Shown piece by piece: positions 35,801-49,184 of a stretch of DNA of 64,000 nucleotides (within the stretch, counting starts at the first letter, position 1; each line of letters starts with the position of its first letter). The DNA is from Sycobia sp. Sy_11 (lineage: Eukaryota; Arthropoda; Insecta; Hymenoptera; Epichrysomallidae). The stretch covers positions 4,910,001 to 4,974,000 of the forward strand of contig JACCIC010000003.1 in assembly GCA_018907035.1 (NCBI GenBank), written 5' to 3'. Below the pieces are notes generated by a model. It did no database searches. It saw only the letters and a list, made by a program, of their open reading frames with translations, and was not told where the DNA came from. Both the position numbers and the translations under genes were made by a program.

Positions 35801-36800
35801 AAGTAGCAACAGTAAGTTTCGCCTTTCAATGTATCTCAACGAGACAACGTATTATTGATTCATTAATCAAGCATGATTCGCAGAAAGTCCAGAAGGGTAA
35901 CCGTATACCGTGGACAGCCGGTATGAAATCAAATTTTCAATGTCTCTCCAATTATTCCGAATGCCGAGCAACTGTTTTCTGCCTTCATTTTACGAAGAGC
36001 TGCGTGAAAATAATTGCTCAAAAATTTTCTCTTTTACGAGAGAGTAATGGATTTAACGCCCTCGAGGAAGAAAAGATAGGAAAAGAAACAATAAAATGTT
36101 ATTCGCTAAAAAAAAAGTGAATGACGAGGTTCTCATAAATACGGAGAACGTAACGAGAAGTGTCGCTATGCAACTACATTATTGTCTGCACAGGATTCAA
36201 TTAAAAATTCACCTTCCCCAATCTGTAAAGAGCGTTGAAGAATGAGCCCTGCGTGATATGGCCATACTTCGATCTTATAGTATTGTTAATCCTAGCCACA
36301 TTAAATTTGGAAAAAGATTCGCCATAACTACCGCGGCAATAACGAGTGATTGCTGCTATTGACGCATGATCCAAGGGCCACGATAGCGTGGTTTATGAAA
36401 TCCACATTGAGAAAGCATATATACGCTTAGCTAAAGACGAGTAGAATTTCAAGTAACCGTCTTGATTCCATTGAATTCACCCTCCCATTTGGAAATACTC
36501 GTCTAAATCTCGAAACTGTGCACGAGATAGCCCGAAGCAGAATACCTGAATCAAAATTTAACGGTAAAAACTTTCCTCCAATTTAAATCGTAACTATCAT
36601 TAGATTTATTCCTCGCGCTTGGATATCGAGTGATTACAACGACAAAAAATAGGTTATAAAACGTGAGAAAAAACAAACTATTCGTTCAATTACGAAACTG
36701 TTATAAAACTGAGCAGTTAGTTATCCGGCAACGCTTACGTGTTTATGCCCATAAAAGTTCGCTAATTCACGTTTAGATAGATAATTTCTACCATTTGCCA
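35800..36800. other. Higher-complexity, microsatellite-free segment
   Basis: About 1 kb of intermediate GC with almost no simple repeats, unlike its surroundings. Frames are short (65 codons at 35923-36120, no motif). At 36742-36755 it contains TTTATG-CC-CATAAA, an inverted pair of posterior Hox/Caudal-like sites. Such segments can be conserved non-coding elements, but nothing here proves it. Confidence 0.3.
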
Positions 36801-37125
36801 TGTTAACGCATACAAAAATGTATATACATAACGTATTGCTAGATTTCTCTCTCATTCTCTATCTGTCTCTCTGCGAATCTAATACGTAATGCTCGTTGGA
36901 GAGTTGCGCACAGGCCAGCCGCGTACATAAACAAGTGAAAACAGATAAAATGTGTATATAATTAGTTGCCTAAAATTTGGCAGGTCGTGCTATTAAATGT
37001 TGAATAAAACGTATACATATAAAATATAGAATAGCTAAATATTAGACAAATCGAGTTATTATCTTCGACTTATTTATTAGAGTATATTAATTGAGCAAGT
37101 AAAAAACAACCGTTTCCGCATGTGA
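36801..37125. other. AT-rich spacer
   Basis: No gene or notable structure apart from a short CT-rich patch at 36846-36873. Confidence 0.45.
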
Positions 37126-37129
37126 AAGT

Positions 37130-37410
37130 ATGAAGCAACTTTGGTGTCGCACGCGTATCTCTTCTCAGAAGGCCTATCACGCGATGCAAATCGCGAGGCA
37201 TCATCACACTCTTACCCCCCCCCTCTCGCTCTCGCTCTCTCTCGCTCTCTCTCTCTCTCTCTCACGCACCCCGCGCACACACGCGCGCGCGCGCCTGCGT
37301 ACATGTCCTTCTCTTTTTCTTCTTTCTTCTTGTTGGACATTATACGTTGCGCTACCGAACACGTACTTTGCAAACAAGCTTTTCTCGGGCGCCGAGTGAA
37401 CGCCTCCTTC
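37130..37410. other. Small GC-rich island with C and CT tracts
   Basis: A run of ten C (37215-37224) leads into an imperfect CT/CTCG tract (37224-37262), then CACGCGCG alternation. Frames on both strands reflect these repeats. Confidence 0.45.
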
Positions 37411-37535
37411 GAGTATTTTATATCTAATACACACTTCCGCTTCAATCTCTTTTTGCAATTTGCTTCAAAATATCCTTAATTATTTTCTTTTTTTTATCCG
37501 TCGCCGCGTGATTTGCAAATTACGTTATTTATTGG

Positions 37536-37537
<2 letters not shown>

Positions 37538-37585
<48 letters not shown>
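37538..37585. repeat. (TA)24 microsatellite
   Basis: Perfect 48-nt run, only about 210 nt from the next TA run. Confidence 0.95.
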
Positions 37586-37589
<4 letters not shown>

Positions 37590-37793
37590 TATTTGCTATA
37601 ATTACATATCGTACAAATTCTCTGTAATCAACTGAAGATAATGCAGTATATAGATAAGAATACGGTATAATTAAAAAAAATGTTTTAAATTTATTTATTT
37701 GTGCTATAAGATAAAGACGCCGAAGAATAATTAACTATTATTAATAATAACATCCAATTTTTTGGATTGAAAATCACTTCCCGTGTACTGTTG

Positions 37794-37797
<4 letters not shown>

Positions 37798-37848
<51 letters not shown>
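37798..37848. repeat. (TA)25 microsatellite
   Basis: Perfect 51-nt run preceded by GTATGTAT. Confidence 0.95.
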
Positions 37849-37850
<2 letters not shown>

Positions 37851-37859
37851 CACGATTAT

Positions 37860-38344
37860 AAATAAGGCAAATATCCTAATTATACCTTTGGCTAATTTCT
37901 AATGTTTAATCCTGATGTAGCATCTTAAAATAAATTGAAAAAAGTTAATATTCCTTCCTACAATATTACTATAATTCTTCTCACACTATCTGCTATTTAA
38001 TATTTGCAACAAGCACCATTGAGTGTAATCTGGTAAAATCCTTATTTCACTCGACGAGCTAAACGAGTATCCTTATCATTCAACACTTGAATATCAGACA
38101 TTTTTCTTCCAATTAAAAATTCCGCAAAACTTTCGTTCACGCTCTTATCAACCGTATATGAATTTCGTAAAAATTCTACGCTTGATATTAGGAAACTTTG
38201 TTACCATTATCTTAAAAAGTTAATTTTGTTTACAGTCGCATATGTATTTATCAGTTGCATATATTGATAATAATCTCGCTATATTTCAGCTCGTGACTTA
38301 AAATCTCGCCAAAGATCTTAAAGAACGATTTCTGATTGCGACGC

Positions 38345-38389
<45 letters not shown>

Positions 38390-38860
38390 TGACTTTGCAT
38401 TGAGCTCGAGATGAGGAAGGCGAAATTTAGCAATTCATCGAACGCGAGCATTCGTGTCTGCAATTTCGAAAATAGCTGTAATTAAAAAATTTAACGTAAA
38501 AGGAAAAAATTCTTACTCAGAATAAAGTATGAGTTTTCTAAATGCGAATTAAACGGATTCTCAAAAAGATATCTTAAGTTTTCATTCCAAAAAATTTAAT
38601 GTTCATGAACGTTTTTTTGAAAAATTGGAAAAAAATTCTACAGTACAGCAAACGCTAGGTAATTTCTTTCTTTTTTTTTTGATGACGAATTTTTGAAAGA
38701 TGGCCTAAAAAAGTTATTGAGGTCACCGAATATAAGTACGATGAAACAATTGTGAAATTCAGGAGAAAAAAATATAATTTGCTGCGTAGACAATTTTTTT
38801 CCAGAAATTGTTCCTCGCATTTGGGACTGACCCTGAAAAAAATTAGAACCGGACTTCATT
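37860..38860. other. AT-rich spacer
   Basis: No gene seen. Includes a TA run (listed) and poly-T at 38671-38680. Confidence 0.45.
38348..38386. repeat. (TA)19 microsatellite
   Basis: Perfect 39-nt run. Confidence 0.95.
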
Positions 38861-38869
38861 TTAGTTCCC

Positions 38870-40000
38870 GAAACTACGCGAGCACTCGTACCGGTGTGCA
38901 TGGTCGATCGCGGAAACTCGGGGGGGGGGGAGAGGGATAAAGATAAAAGTGAGAGTAAAGGTATAATAGGATGGAGGGTCGAGGACGAGCGAAACTTGAC
39001 CCGCGGGCACGTGGGATTTTCTCACGCTCTCCCCACTCCCCCCCACTCTCTCTCTCTCTCTTTCTACCCCCCTCATGCCTTAACTAAATATGTTTTGCTC
39101 ACCTCTCGAATTTCACTTGCATGGAGCGCGCGGAGCTGTCCTCCCAGTAGTTCTGCATCTCCATCATCTTGCCGCATAGAACAATCCTGCTGGGGAGGTA
39201 TAATCGCCGAGATGCCCTTTACGTATCCGTGGACCCTCTTCTTTATCCTTCCTTCTTGTATATGCGACGACCGCGGGCGCCAATTTCCTCGATGCTCTCC
39301 CGTCGATTATTTGTCTCACTCGCGTGGAACGGGCGCGCGCACGTAATAGATATAAATTTATAGAAATTTCTCCACTTTGTCTTCCGTGTCTTCTCTCTCC
39401 TGTTCACATCGACTATGGCCTTTTTCTCGTTTGCTTGCTGTCCCTTTTTTTCGTTCGCGCGCACTTTATCTATATCTGTATATATATATATGTATATACC
39501 CGAACACACACTGAACGAAGAAGAGCGAGGTGGCAATGGCTATACGGCTCGGACCCCCGGTATTATTACTTTCGGTGGCTCTCGCCTCTGAAAATCAAGC
39601 GAAACAGTGTTATAAAACAGAATTGATGTCGGTTAAGGTGGGGGGGGAGGTGGGAGGAGTAAAGACGTCGTTATAAATGCAAGTGCAGCGGTGGAAAAAT
39701 TGAGGGATATTATAATAATGGGGAATAGAGCGTGTGTCGCGTGCGCGCGTGAGATGGAAGGAATGCGCGCATCGGGTTCTGCATTTTGCTTCCATGTACC
39801 TATATTACCTATAGCATACGCCCGTCGCAAGTTCCTAATACACCGAGTCGGAGCTTGCCTCGAGCAACTGTATACGAAAGTGATTTTCTCCCCCCGCTCT
39901 ACACGAAGTTTCTTAGGGATTGTTTAACTGCAAAAATTTAGGAGATCGGACGCGCGATGGGGTAATCGACGCGTCTCTCATTTTATTAAATTTGGTTAAA
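38870..40000. other. GC/CpG-rich island
   Basis: Includes a run of eleven G (38920-38930), CACGTG at 39008-39013, CT runs near 39048-39062 and a G-rich tract at 39637-39657. The 150-codon + strand frame at 38894-39346 starts within the G run and has no recognisable domain. Confidence 0.45.
39637..39657. repeat. G-rich tract on the + strand
   Basis: Runs of two, eight, two, three and two G separated by single T or A bases. It could form a G-quadruplex, at least a two-tetrad one. Confidence 0.65.
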
Positions 40001-40260
40001 GTATCTGGAGGTTTCTCGGTCGCCTGAGAAACTTATTGAAAAAAAAAAAAATACATGCGCAATCGAGTCTCGTTATTGACAATCGAACGTTATATAATCG
40101 AGCATTTTTTATTCGACCTTTGAGATCTTAATCGAGAATTATAATAAGATAATTTATCCAGTGAGCTCGAATTTTGGATTTGTATGAAAATTAAATTTAG
40201 CACGTGTCGCTGTTTTCGACTCCCGCAGTTTTTATAGTTCGCTTCGATGAACTCGATCGT

Positions 40261-40266
40261 ATGCAC

Positions 40267-40340
<74 letters not shown>
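40261..40340. repeat. Compound (AT)12(GT)25 tract
   Basis: AT alternation from 40267 passes without interruption into 50 nt of GT. Strict purine-pyrimidine alternation covers about 80 nt. Confidence 0.95.
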
Positions 40341-40342
<2 letters not shown>

Positions 40343-40679
40343 TAAGTAGCTCACATTTTAAAAAGGCATTATCAGCAAAGCGCTCGTTCCTCTTGTACAA
40401 ATAATACAATTAGTACATCGGTGTACGTAAGAAACGCTTACGAAGCTCATAATGTGTACACCGAACGAACGTATTCATGTTGAATTATATTATGAAGATC
40501 AGAGCAATGTAAAGGAGAAAAAATCTATGATAAAAATTACCAAAATTCGCTGCTTATCTTTCCGAAATTCCGAACTGGACGGGCGTACACAGGCCAATAT
40601 ATATCGTATACCGATTGTATGTACTAGAGTAAACTACTATATATGTGGTAATGTATATATTCTGACAAGCTAATAGGGC

Positions 40680-40909
40680 TCGCCGGCACGTACAGCAACC
40701 GCGTGCATACACATTTATACGCCAACGCACATGCACACACGCACGCACGCACGCACACACGCACGTACACACACTGACGCTATACGGATATATGACCGCA
40801 CGGAAGAACGAAGCACGCTTCGGGGCTCAATCACATAGGCACAGTTAGGTTTATAAACAGTGGATAAAATTATACACACACACACACTCACACATATATA
40901 AATATATGT

Positions 40910-40942
<33 letters not shown>

Positions 40943-41320
40943 TATATTAACACGCGGGTGATATTCTACGAGCGCCTCTCTCTCTTTCTCTCTCTCTCTT
41001 CTTAAAGTGCTCTCTCAGGACCGTGCTTTAGGTTAGATTGCCCGTCGGTGCGTGCGCGGCTCACTCTCTGACTGACGCGGGCGCGCATTATACCCCGCGC
41101 GCGAGCCGCGCATCGGACGCGCATGGCACGGGGGAGAGAAAGCGAGGCGCAGACATCGTATACAGAGAGACAGAGAGACGGTGAGAGACCGGCGCGCTGC
41201 GACGACGAAGACGGCGACAGCGGCTGATCGAGAGACGAGGAGCGCGAGTGTATAAGCGAGCGCAGCAGGCTGGTTCTACAATTGCCGAGGGGCATCATCA
41301 GGTGATTGTTGAGTATACGA
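40680..41320. other. GC/CpG-rich island with CA/TA/CT repeats
   Basis: Begins with ACGCACAC tracts, then TA and CT runs, then CpG-rich sequence from 41020. The minus-strand frame 41298-41002 (98 codons) and the matching + strand both look random. CAG|GTGATT at 41299-41307 is a donor-like end, so a non-coding first exon on the + strand is conceivable, but no TATA or initiator was located. Confidence 0.35.
40912..40940. repeat. (TA)14 microsatellite
   Basis: A 29-nt TA run, followed at 40978-41000 by a CT run. Confidence 0.9.
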
Positions 41321-41329
41321 CGAAACTCA

Positions 41330-42990
41330 ATGAGCCGAAATTTTTGAGGAAAAAAAAAAGTCGATTCCTTTGCGAAGTAACGAATGACCCTCTGTTTCTC
41401 TATTGAATTTGTAAAATTTTTCTTTCTTAAAAAGATTTTAGATCTTTGTACGTATTATTTTCAGAAATCATAAATTTTGCAAATGAAAGCAAAAGCGACT
41501 TGAAAAGTTTGAGCTGAGCACCTTTGGACAGTTATCAGTCAGGCTTGTAGGTGGTCGCTTTCGCTGATTTTTTTGCAAGACAACCCGTTCAACTGTATGC
41601 GACATTAAGTCAAGTTAATACGTTTAGGAGGACGTGCTCTTGTACTGTACTCGTTTCACGTTTTTCTTTTGATTTGCACGTGAATTCATAATTACTTTCA
41701 CTACTTGTGTGTGAGAATCCTGAGGTGCTTTTTTAACAATTTAGATATTTTTCTTTACTTTAAAAATTTTGAATTTTTCAGAAAAACGTTTTAGACAAAA
41801 GTATTCTTTTTCCGTACTATAACAAGATATATTGGTAATTAGTAGCAATGATCTGTGAATTAAGAAAAAAAGAGTTATTTTCTGCTTCTATAATACTTTA
41901 GTATATTATTTTAAAACAACTGTATAAATTTCTAAGCTAATTTAAAAAGAAAGACCTGTTTTTAAATTTTATTTAAAACGCAGAACACATGCAAGATTTT
42001 CTAAACTACCTTTGATCCCCAAAAGACTAATGTTACAGGCAGAATGATGCAAAAATAGTAGATAAATTGTCATTTTTAACAATTCAATTGCTTAAAAATA
42101 TGTCCAAGCATTAAGTAAATCTTTACAAGTTCAATTGATCTCGTTTTCAAGCTTAAGGGATTTTCTATCGATGTTCGCGTTAATGTTTATGTAAAATGTT
42201 GTTTTAAAAAAGTAGCTTTTTAAATCATCGAGCAATAGTTAAAAAGGTATTGTTATTCATTATATACAATATCAAAGGCTTTTGCCTGCAACAAATTACA
42301 TAAAATTTCTCGTAAAATTTACATACAAATTACAAGTAACAACAAATTACATAAAACACATAAGGAAGAATTTTACTTATGTTAGTATAAAGTCATTTAT
42401 CACTATTAGTTGGGCAACTATGTCAATTGTCAATAAATCACACGACGCGCCCAACTTCTGCATGTATATTTGTTTATAAAGCAGGTAAAATTTCACTATC
42501 TACATTCAGCAGACACAATTACGCCGTTATTGTTTACGTATTTTCTCATCCTAAACACAAATGATGAGGATCGAATAAATTAATTTACATAATTAGATAT
42601 TAATAACGACATAAATAGATTATTAATAACAATTTATTGTCTCTTTTGTCAGTATTTCACCATCAAAATTTGTGTATATATATATATATATTTTGAATTC
42701 GGCGAGATCTAGCTGAATCTACAGAGAAATGATAATAATAATATGGACCTTAATTAATACAATAAAATAAATAGTCTCGTTTTAACTGTTAATAACACTC
42801 TTTCTCGATTTTCCATCTTCAACAATCGCGTTCCGCAGATCGCAACGCGCTGAACAAAATTTTTCTGGGTCAAATATTTGGAACCGGATTGCGAGATCCC
42901 CCCGGCTTCTACACCAATTCGTTAAATGTTGAAAGATTTCCGTATAAGTTCTTAGAAAAGGACCGATGCTGGGAATAGAATGGGACAGAT
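41330..42990. other. AT-rich spacer
   Basis: No gene seen. ACAAATTACATAAAA-type words recur at 42292, 42325 and 42341 (local duplication), and a short TA run lies at 42674-42691. Confidence 0.45.
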
Positions 42991-42999
42991 GGAAAAATA

Positions 43000-43560
43000 A
43001 GTTATAAATGCCGAATGAGTTAACGGTGTACGAAACCTCTCGAAATATCGCGCCACGCGGCCTTCCGAACTGTCCAGCCTCGTCGGTTATAGAAGTATGG
43101 CTTTATCGGCGAAAATCGCGTGCGTTGCCCGCGTCCCGTACGCTCGTCCGAGGACCTCGCGGAGAAGCCAAGACGTGGGTGAAGAAGAGAGAGAGAGAGA
43201 GAGAGTGAGAGTGAGAGAAAGAAAAAAAAAGAAACTCTGTCGCGAACGCTTTAACGAGATTAGTACGTCGTCGTGTGTATGTAAAGCTACGATACGCGAC
43301 GTATAATAAAAGCGCGCTCCTTCGGGAACGATTACATTGTCCGGGCGTTCTCGACTTCTTTTTCTCTTCGTCACGGTGTGCGCGCGACTTCTTGATCCGA
43401 GGCCTCCTCGCAAATTTCATGCGCTATACGGACTATTGTCCTTTTCTCATTCTTCGTCTTCTCTTTTTTTTTCTTCTTAACGAATTATCTAATCGTCGGG
43501 ATAAGCGATTTTTTGCCTTCCTCGGCACGAAGATGTACAGAATGAATGCAACGAATATGA
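43000..43560. other. GC-rich island with GA tract
   Basis: CpG-rich with a GA run at 43187-43206 continuing as GAGAGTGAG. Overlapping frames of 66-108 codons on both strands read through the GA run and are not called. Confidence 0.45.
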
Positions 43561-45040
43561 AAAGATGCTGTTTTTAAAAGACGTTCTTTCGTACATATAT
43601 ATAACTGTATTGTGCCAGTTGACGAGTGAAAACAAAAGTGTATAAAGAATTAATTCAAATATCAACGTGACAGAAGAGAGTTCTGGTTGCCAGATTCGAA
43701 AACAGTCGTGGAAGCTTAATCGATATGTGCAGATATACATATAAAATTATACATGCGATATTTTCAGGAGAAGTGTGGATTCTTTTTTTCTTTGTCTATT
43801 TGTTGGTTTTGCAGTTATGAGAAAAACAGTTATTAGTTTTTAAAACTGAATCAGATCCTATATAAAATAACGACTCCAAAGTGCTAACCTCTTACGGCAG
43901 TAATTATGAGGCAAAGATAATCTTTTGAATTTCCATCAAGTAAAATCTATTTGATCAATTTGTTTTGAACGAGTCCGGCATTTAATGGATCGATGTCTAT
44001 TAAGTCTCTCTTTCCATCTCTTGCCAGCTCGCTCCATCTCGTTCCCTCCCGATCGATTTCTTCAACATCTGTTATATTAACTGTTTGTCACGTTCTATTG
44101 TCGGCCTTCCTTTTAGATACGCGTCTTTTTCAGAAAAATGAATTTAGCCGAGCGTTAGGTGAGAAAATATTAATGAAATTTAAATCGATCGATATTCGGA
44201 GAAAAGTTCTTCAAAATCTTGATTAATATTAAAGATTTTGAAAGATATCGAGAATTGGTTAAGATAATTTTCCCAAGAAAAAAAGTTGTTTAATTTGCCA
44301 GTTCTTTTTTTTTAAATTTATTTATTCTTAAATGTTTTCGGAATCCGAAATCGAATTGATCCATTCATTTCTAAATCTTCTACCGCACAACCATATTTAA
44401 TCAGTATGTATAATAACAGAGATATTATATTATTTAACGTAACATTTGTTCCATACTATAATAAATCTTCCTTTAATTTAAAGACACTAAATCAATGAGT
44501 ATCTAAGTGCATACCGTATTTCAATAACGCCCTTCCTACAAATTGCTGATTTGGCAACGATCTCTTCCATCGGCCAAAAATAATTGTAAAAAGGAGAATC
44601 CTAAGGAATTGAGCATTCCATTGTTTGTTACAGACTCAAACAACATTACAATTGATAGACAGAGAAAAAAAACTTGACAAATAATAAAAGCCAAAGGTGC
44701 AATTCTTATGCAGAAATTACTTACGATAATTCACGCTATCCGGATAATTATATAGGAGCTAAAGAATTCTATCCAAAGTTGGAATAATTTTACCATATCG
44801 ACTGCGACGACTATCAATGAAACATCTGGGAGACACGGCGGCGGCGTATTATCGAATCTTTATTGAATAATAAAATTGTCCTGGCTTGGCATGACGTCGC
44901 ACTACATATGAAATTTTCACACTGACGCGTAGATTTCTCAGAACTCCGTATTGGCTTACGTACAACAACAATCACTCGTTGAACATGTACTCCACTCAAG
45001 AACGTATAGTTATATACTTTGCTGTATACGTCGCACCGGC
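43561..45040. other. AT-rich spacer
   Basis: The 77-codon + strand frame at 43993-44226 is Ser/Leu-rich with no motif. No RNA gene or repeat was found. Confidence 0.45.
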
Positions 45041-45190
45041 GCGGTTTAAGCAAATTCTATGCTCGGCACATGTTTTTTCCATCGGCGTGCACGCGCAATT
45101 ACTTAACGGATCGCGTCCACGCTGTCGCGAAATGAAACAATAAGGTTATAAGGTTATAATTTATATACATACATATATATACATACACAT

Positions 45191-45235
<45 letters not shown>

Positions 45236-45532
45236 CATACATATATATATATACACACGTGCGTATATGAGCTCCGCGGGAATTCGGTGGCGCGTCGGCC
45301 CCGCGCCGCGCCGCGTAAAAAGGCCAACGATCGCCCGGCTATTTTTATCGGTACCGATATTACATTCGAGCAATTGGGACGGGATAAATTTAGACGGCAG
45401 TTCGGAAATAATACGAAATTTCGGCTCGGGGCGGGCCGTCGACGCGCGTCCGCCGTGCCCGCGTTGCGCGCCCGAACCAGGAAACGGAAGGGGTAGCGGA
45501 ACCGGCCGAGCACTTTGTAAATATGGGCCAAC

Positions 45533-45536
<4 letters not shown>

Positions 45537-45570
<34 letters not shown>
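45537..45570. repeat. (GA)17 microsatellite
   Basis: Perfect 34-nt run continuing as GGAGAGAAG. Confidence 0.95.
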
Positions 45571-45577
<7 letters not shown>

Positions 45578-45730
45578 GAGAAGAAATTCCGGTGGCGAGG
45601 ACGATTGCGTACTATATGCATATATACATATGTATACTCACAGGGATGGAATAAAGCCACGAACCGGAGGGAGTATCGCGAGGGTATTTTTTAGAGATCG
45701 AGCGAAAATCTACGAGGGAAGTGATTACAG

Positions 45731-45732
<2 letters not shown>

Positions 45733-45781
<49 letters not shown>
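45733..45781. repeat. (TA)24 microsatellite inside GC island
   Basis: Perfect 49-nt run with moderately CpG-rich DNA on both sides. Confidence 0.95.
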
Positions 45782-45783
<2 letters not shown>

Positions 45784-46260
45784 TACAGGTATTACAACGA
45801 CCGAATAAAACCAGCGCGCTCTTCACCACATTTCCTCACATACGTATATATTATAGTTCTATCACTGTATAGATATATAAATACTTTACTTGGCGGCGCG
45901 ATTTTTCGGCCGCTGCAGCAGCCGACGAACGCACGATGCAAGGCCCGCGATTTCAGTGTAAACGATTCGTGAGACGGCGCTCGGCGCTCGTGCGACTCCC
46001 GCGATTGAATTGCACAGGTTGCATTATCGGTGGCCCAGGCGCGCGAGCTCCGGGCGGCCGAGCTCGCGATTTTCTCGCGGCGCCCGTCACTCGATATCTC
46101 TCTCTCTCTCTCATTTTCTCCCTCCTGGTGGCGTGCAATCACTCTCTATCTCCATCCCCCACTCCCTCCAGAGTACGGCCGGCGAGGGTATGCAGTTATT
46201 GCATGCAGCGCGCGGCCAGGAGCAACGCTCGATGACCTTAATATATGAACCATCCTTGCA

Positions 46261-47165
46261 TTATATAAGATTATTGTTGGGGAGGGGGTGGGAGCTAATG
46301 GAAGGGAGTCCAAGTTCTCCTTACTATAATCGTAGTGTTAACAAATATATGAATGTTGCATATTTCGTTAAATCTTTTTTAACAATATATGTTTAAAGAA
46401 AAATTTTTAAATTTAAGAGCTTGTAAAAATTAATGCAATAATCGCGCAAAATGAAAGGGTTGAGTTTGCAATACAAAAGTTTATGCTCTTTCGAAATGGA
46501 TTTAAAAATCGTTTTTCTTAATTGTAGAGGGGCGCCCTTCAAAAGGTACTTTGAAAGAGTCTCAGATCACTGTATATAGTAGAAAAATGAATTCGAATAA
46601 AAGGGCAATACACCTGACGGCCGTACACATGCGCACATGTGCACTCGAACGATTCTCTATTGTTTATAAAAAAAATGTATGGAATCCGTCGAATAGTTCG
46701 CTAATTGTCGCTGGAAAAACATAAATACATATGTTTTATATATTTAAGAAATGTAATCGCTCATCGATTACTGGACGAATCAGAGTACGGAATCAATTTT
46801 GGATGATTTCTTTTATAAAAATAAATAGCTAAATAAAAAAAATAGAAAAAATTCAATTCATAGTTTCAAATTGATTGCTCGACATTCCATGGAAAAAAGG
46901 ACTCATTGCTCGAGAATTCCAAAGCTGCTTCCTTCTTCTGCATACGTAAAGAAACTTATTTTACTTTTTATTCCATATTCAATTATTAGATTATAAATAA
47001 TTAAAATTAAATTAAAATTAAAAAATATATCGAGAAATGTTTATATATTTTTTTTTATCTACATAAATAGACTACTTTAATAACGGATAGAAAATTCGCT
47101 TGTTACTAGGGAAGCCTCATTTGAATATAGAATCACGCCTAAAATAGCTGGTTATGTCAAGGTAC
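46261..47165. other. AT-rich spacer
   Basis: No gene or repeat of note. Confidence 0.45.
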
Positions 47166-47167
47166 AT

Positions 47168-47170
<3 letters not shown>

Positions 47171-47211
<41 letters not shown>
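47171..47211. repeat. (TA)20 microsatellite
   Basis: Perfect 41-nt run. Confidence 0.95.
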
Positions 47212-47214
<3 letters not shown>

Positions 47215-47365
47215 GTCGGACACAGAAATGATATCATCAGAACATTATTATACATCAGGCACGAACTCGGATACGAAAATTCCGCCGATTCTCGCCCACT
47301 CGTCGACCGCGCGCCCACAAAAACAAGCGCGCGCATGTGACACAGCGTAACGGATGATTCGTATA

Positions 47366-47373
<8 letters not shown>

Positions 47374-47420
<47 letters not shown>
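47374..47420. repeat. (TA)23 microsatellite
   Basis: Perfect 47-nt run preceded by GTGTGT. A short CpG-rich patch lies upstream (47280-47350). Confidence 0.95.
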
Positions 47421-47423
<3 letters not shown>

Positions 47424-47599
47424 TGCACAATCGCTGGACTTGCATTATTATGCTTAAATTTATAAAAACAATCGTATTATTATCTCTTCCATTTTCTATA
47501 TCGGTATTATGTATACTTGACGAACGCATCATTATTATTATTATTGTCTCGCTGCGGCTCGCGAATCCGAAGCGGAAATTGAGTGCACACGCCGGCGGG

Positions 47600-48170
47600 A
47601 TATTATAGAGTTTCGAAGCATTCGATTCAAATGTTCCTTCTATTCTATGGAATCGTTCAAGAAGTCGTATGAGTAGTTTTTCGCTTCGAGGCACAGTATT
47701 GAATTAAATCTGCACGTGTTTTCCTCTATTTTTTATGGGATAAACTTTTGTGACTATTTCGAATGAATTATCATTGGGGACCTTAAAGTATCGTTGCTTA
47801 CTTATAACATACACATGTAAGAATGCAAAGTGAGATACAATCAACCTGAAATAGTAACGTTTAAAAACGCTTTGCGTAATTTATATTCCAATATTATCAA
47901 ATTTAACAGATAAAAATATTCTTCAAATTCACAGACGCATTTATTAAACCAATAATACTTAAAGAATTGATATACCTATAAAATCTGTCAATGAACTGCA
48001 AAATCACCAATTGTTTACTGGTAATAACTCCTGCATGCATGTATATATATAGATTGTTTAAAATTCGAAATTTACTATTTATACTATAGTTTATTGTATG
48101 AAACTGAGTTCAAAATATTTTACGCTTTTTACTTTCCAATCGTCTTCGTACCCTCAAACTAGCTAAACTG
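47600..48170. other. AT-rich spacer
   Basis: No gene seen. Confidence 0.45.
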
Positions 48171-48472
48171 GTTTATAGAAGGAAGCCGATGCTGCTGCCG
48201 CCGCAGCGGCCTACGTCGCATCGCAAGAACGCGCGCGCACGCACAGCAGAAGTCGCACAGGCGACACGTGATAGCGCGTTTCGGGTTTAGCGACGTATTA
48301 AAGAAAAAAAAAGAAGAAGAAAAAACCGAAAACACCCAAAACAAAACAAAAAGAATTAAAAGAATATTCCTCCGGCGATAATTATTCATGTATTATCATA
48401 CCGCGACACGTAATTACGGAGAAAATATAATACTGCGCCGTACATAATTTATGATTCTTTCGTCGAGGGCTC

Positions 48473-48476
<4 letters not shown>

Positions 48477-48525
<49 letters not shown>
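48477..48525. repeat. (TA)24 microsatellite
   Basis: Perfect 49-nt run. The short GC-rich patch 48180-48300 lies upstream. Confidence 0.95.
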
Positions 48526-48530
<5 letters not shown>

Positions 48531-48763
48531 GCATCATTTCTGAAGAACCGAAGGAACAAAAATAACGGATCGCTTTTTTCATCGAACCAATGATAAAGTA
48601 CAATGTTGCGCGCATATGTTGAGACTACGATTTTATATAGAATTCAGTCGGAAAAGGAAACCGCCGTCTCACGATTATTCACGCACATTATAATGGGCAT
48701 CGATAATGGGCCGAAGCGGTGGGACGCGGTGATCAGTAGTAACGGCGCGTCTTGCCGAGATCG

Positions 48764-48766
<3 letters not shown>

Positions 48767-48813
<47 letters not shown>
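48767..48813. repeat. (TA)23 microsatellite
   Basis: Perfect 47-nt run directly after a CpG-containing stretch (48700-48760); a second, shorter TA run follows at 48832-48849. Confidence 0.95.
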
Positions 48814-48814
<1 letters not shown>

Positions 48815-49004
48815 CAATATATGTACCAATGCATATATATATATATATACACCAATTCAAGGTTTCAAATTATTATACAAATATATATGTTAATTAATTT
48901 CGATTATTGCCATCAAAAGTCGCGGGTGTGAAGATGAGAATGTAAACGAAAACGTTCATTGACACAGAAACGTTCGATATGCCACACAGGGCTACGCACC
49001 ATAC

Positions 49005-49008
<4 letters not shown>

Positions 49009-49078
<70 letters not shown>
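49009..49078. repeat. Compound (CA)17(TA)18 tract
   Basis: 70 nt of unbroken alternating sequence, CA passing into TA at about 49043. Confidence 0.95.
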
Positions 49079-49081
<3 letters not shown>

Positions 49082-49140
49082 TATCTATACACACAATCGT
49101 AATATTAATCAAGATAAGACGAAAAATTTTCTATTAGCAT

Positions 49141-49143
<3 letters not shown>

Positions 49144-49181
<38 letters not shown>
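49144..49181. repeat. (TA)19 microsatellite
   Basis: Perfect 38-nt run. AGTTTAT follows both this run and the one ending at 49078. Confidence 0.95.

Positions 49182-49184
<3 letters not shown>

Larger units (their letters stand above)
45040..46260. other. GC/CpG-rich island with TA, CATA and GA repeats
   Basis: A strong CpG-rich block. TA/CATA-rich sequence occupies 45165-45255, with CACGTG at 45256-45261. Frames of 116-171 codons on both strands overlap and pass through repeats. The + strand frame 45287-45496 is largely repeat-free but Arg/Ala-rich and unrecognised. I call no gene. Confidence 0.45.

Noticed and set aside
45267..45782. 171-codon + strand and 168-codon minus-strand frames in the 45-kb island
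   Set aside because: Both read through GA and TA/CATA repeats (poly-RE, poly-YI); two large opposite frames in the same DNA indicate composition, not coding.
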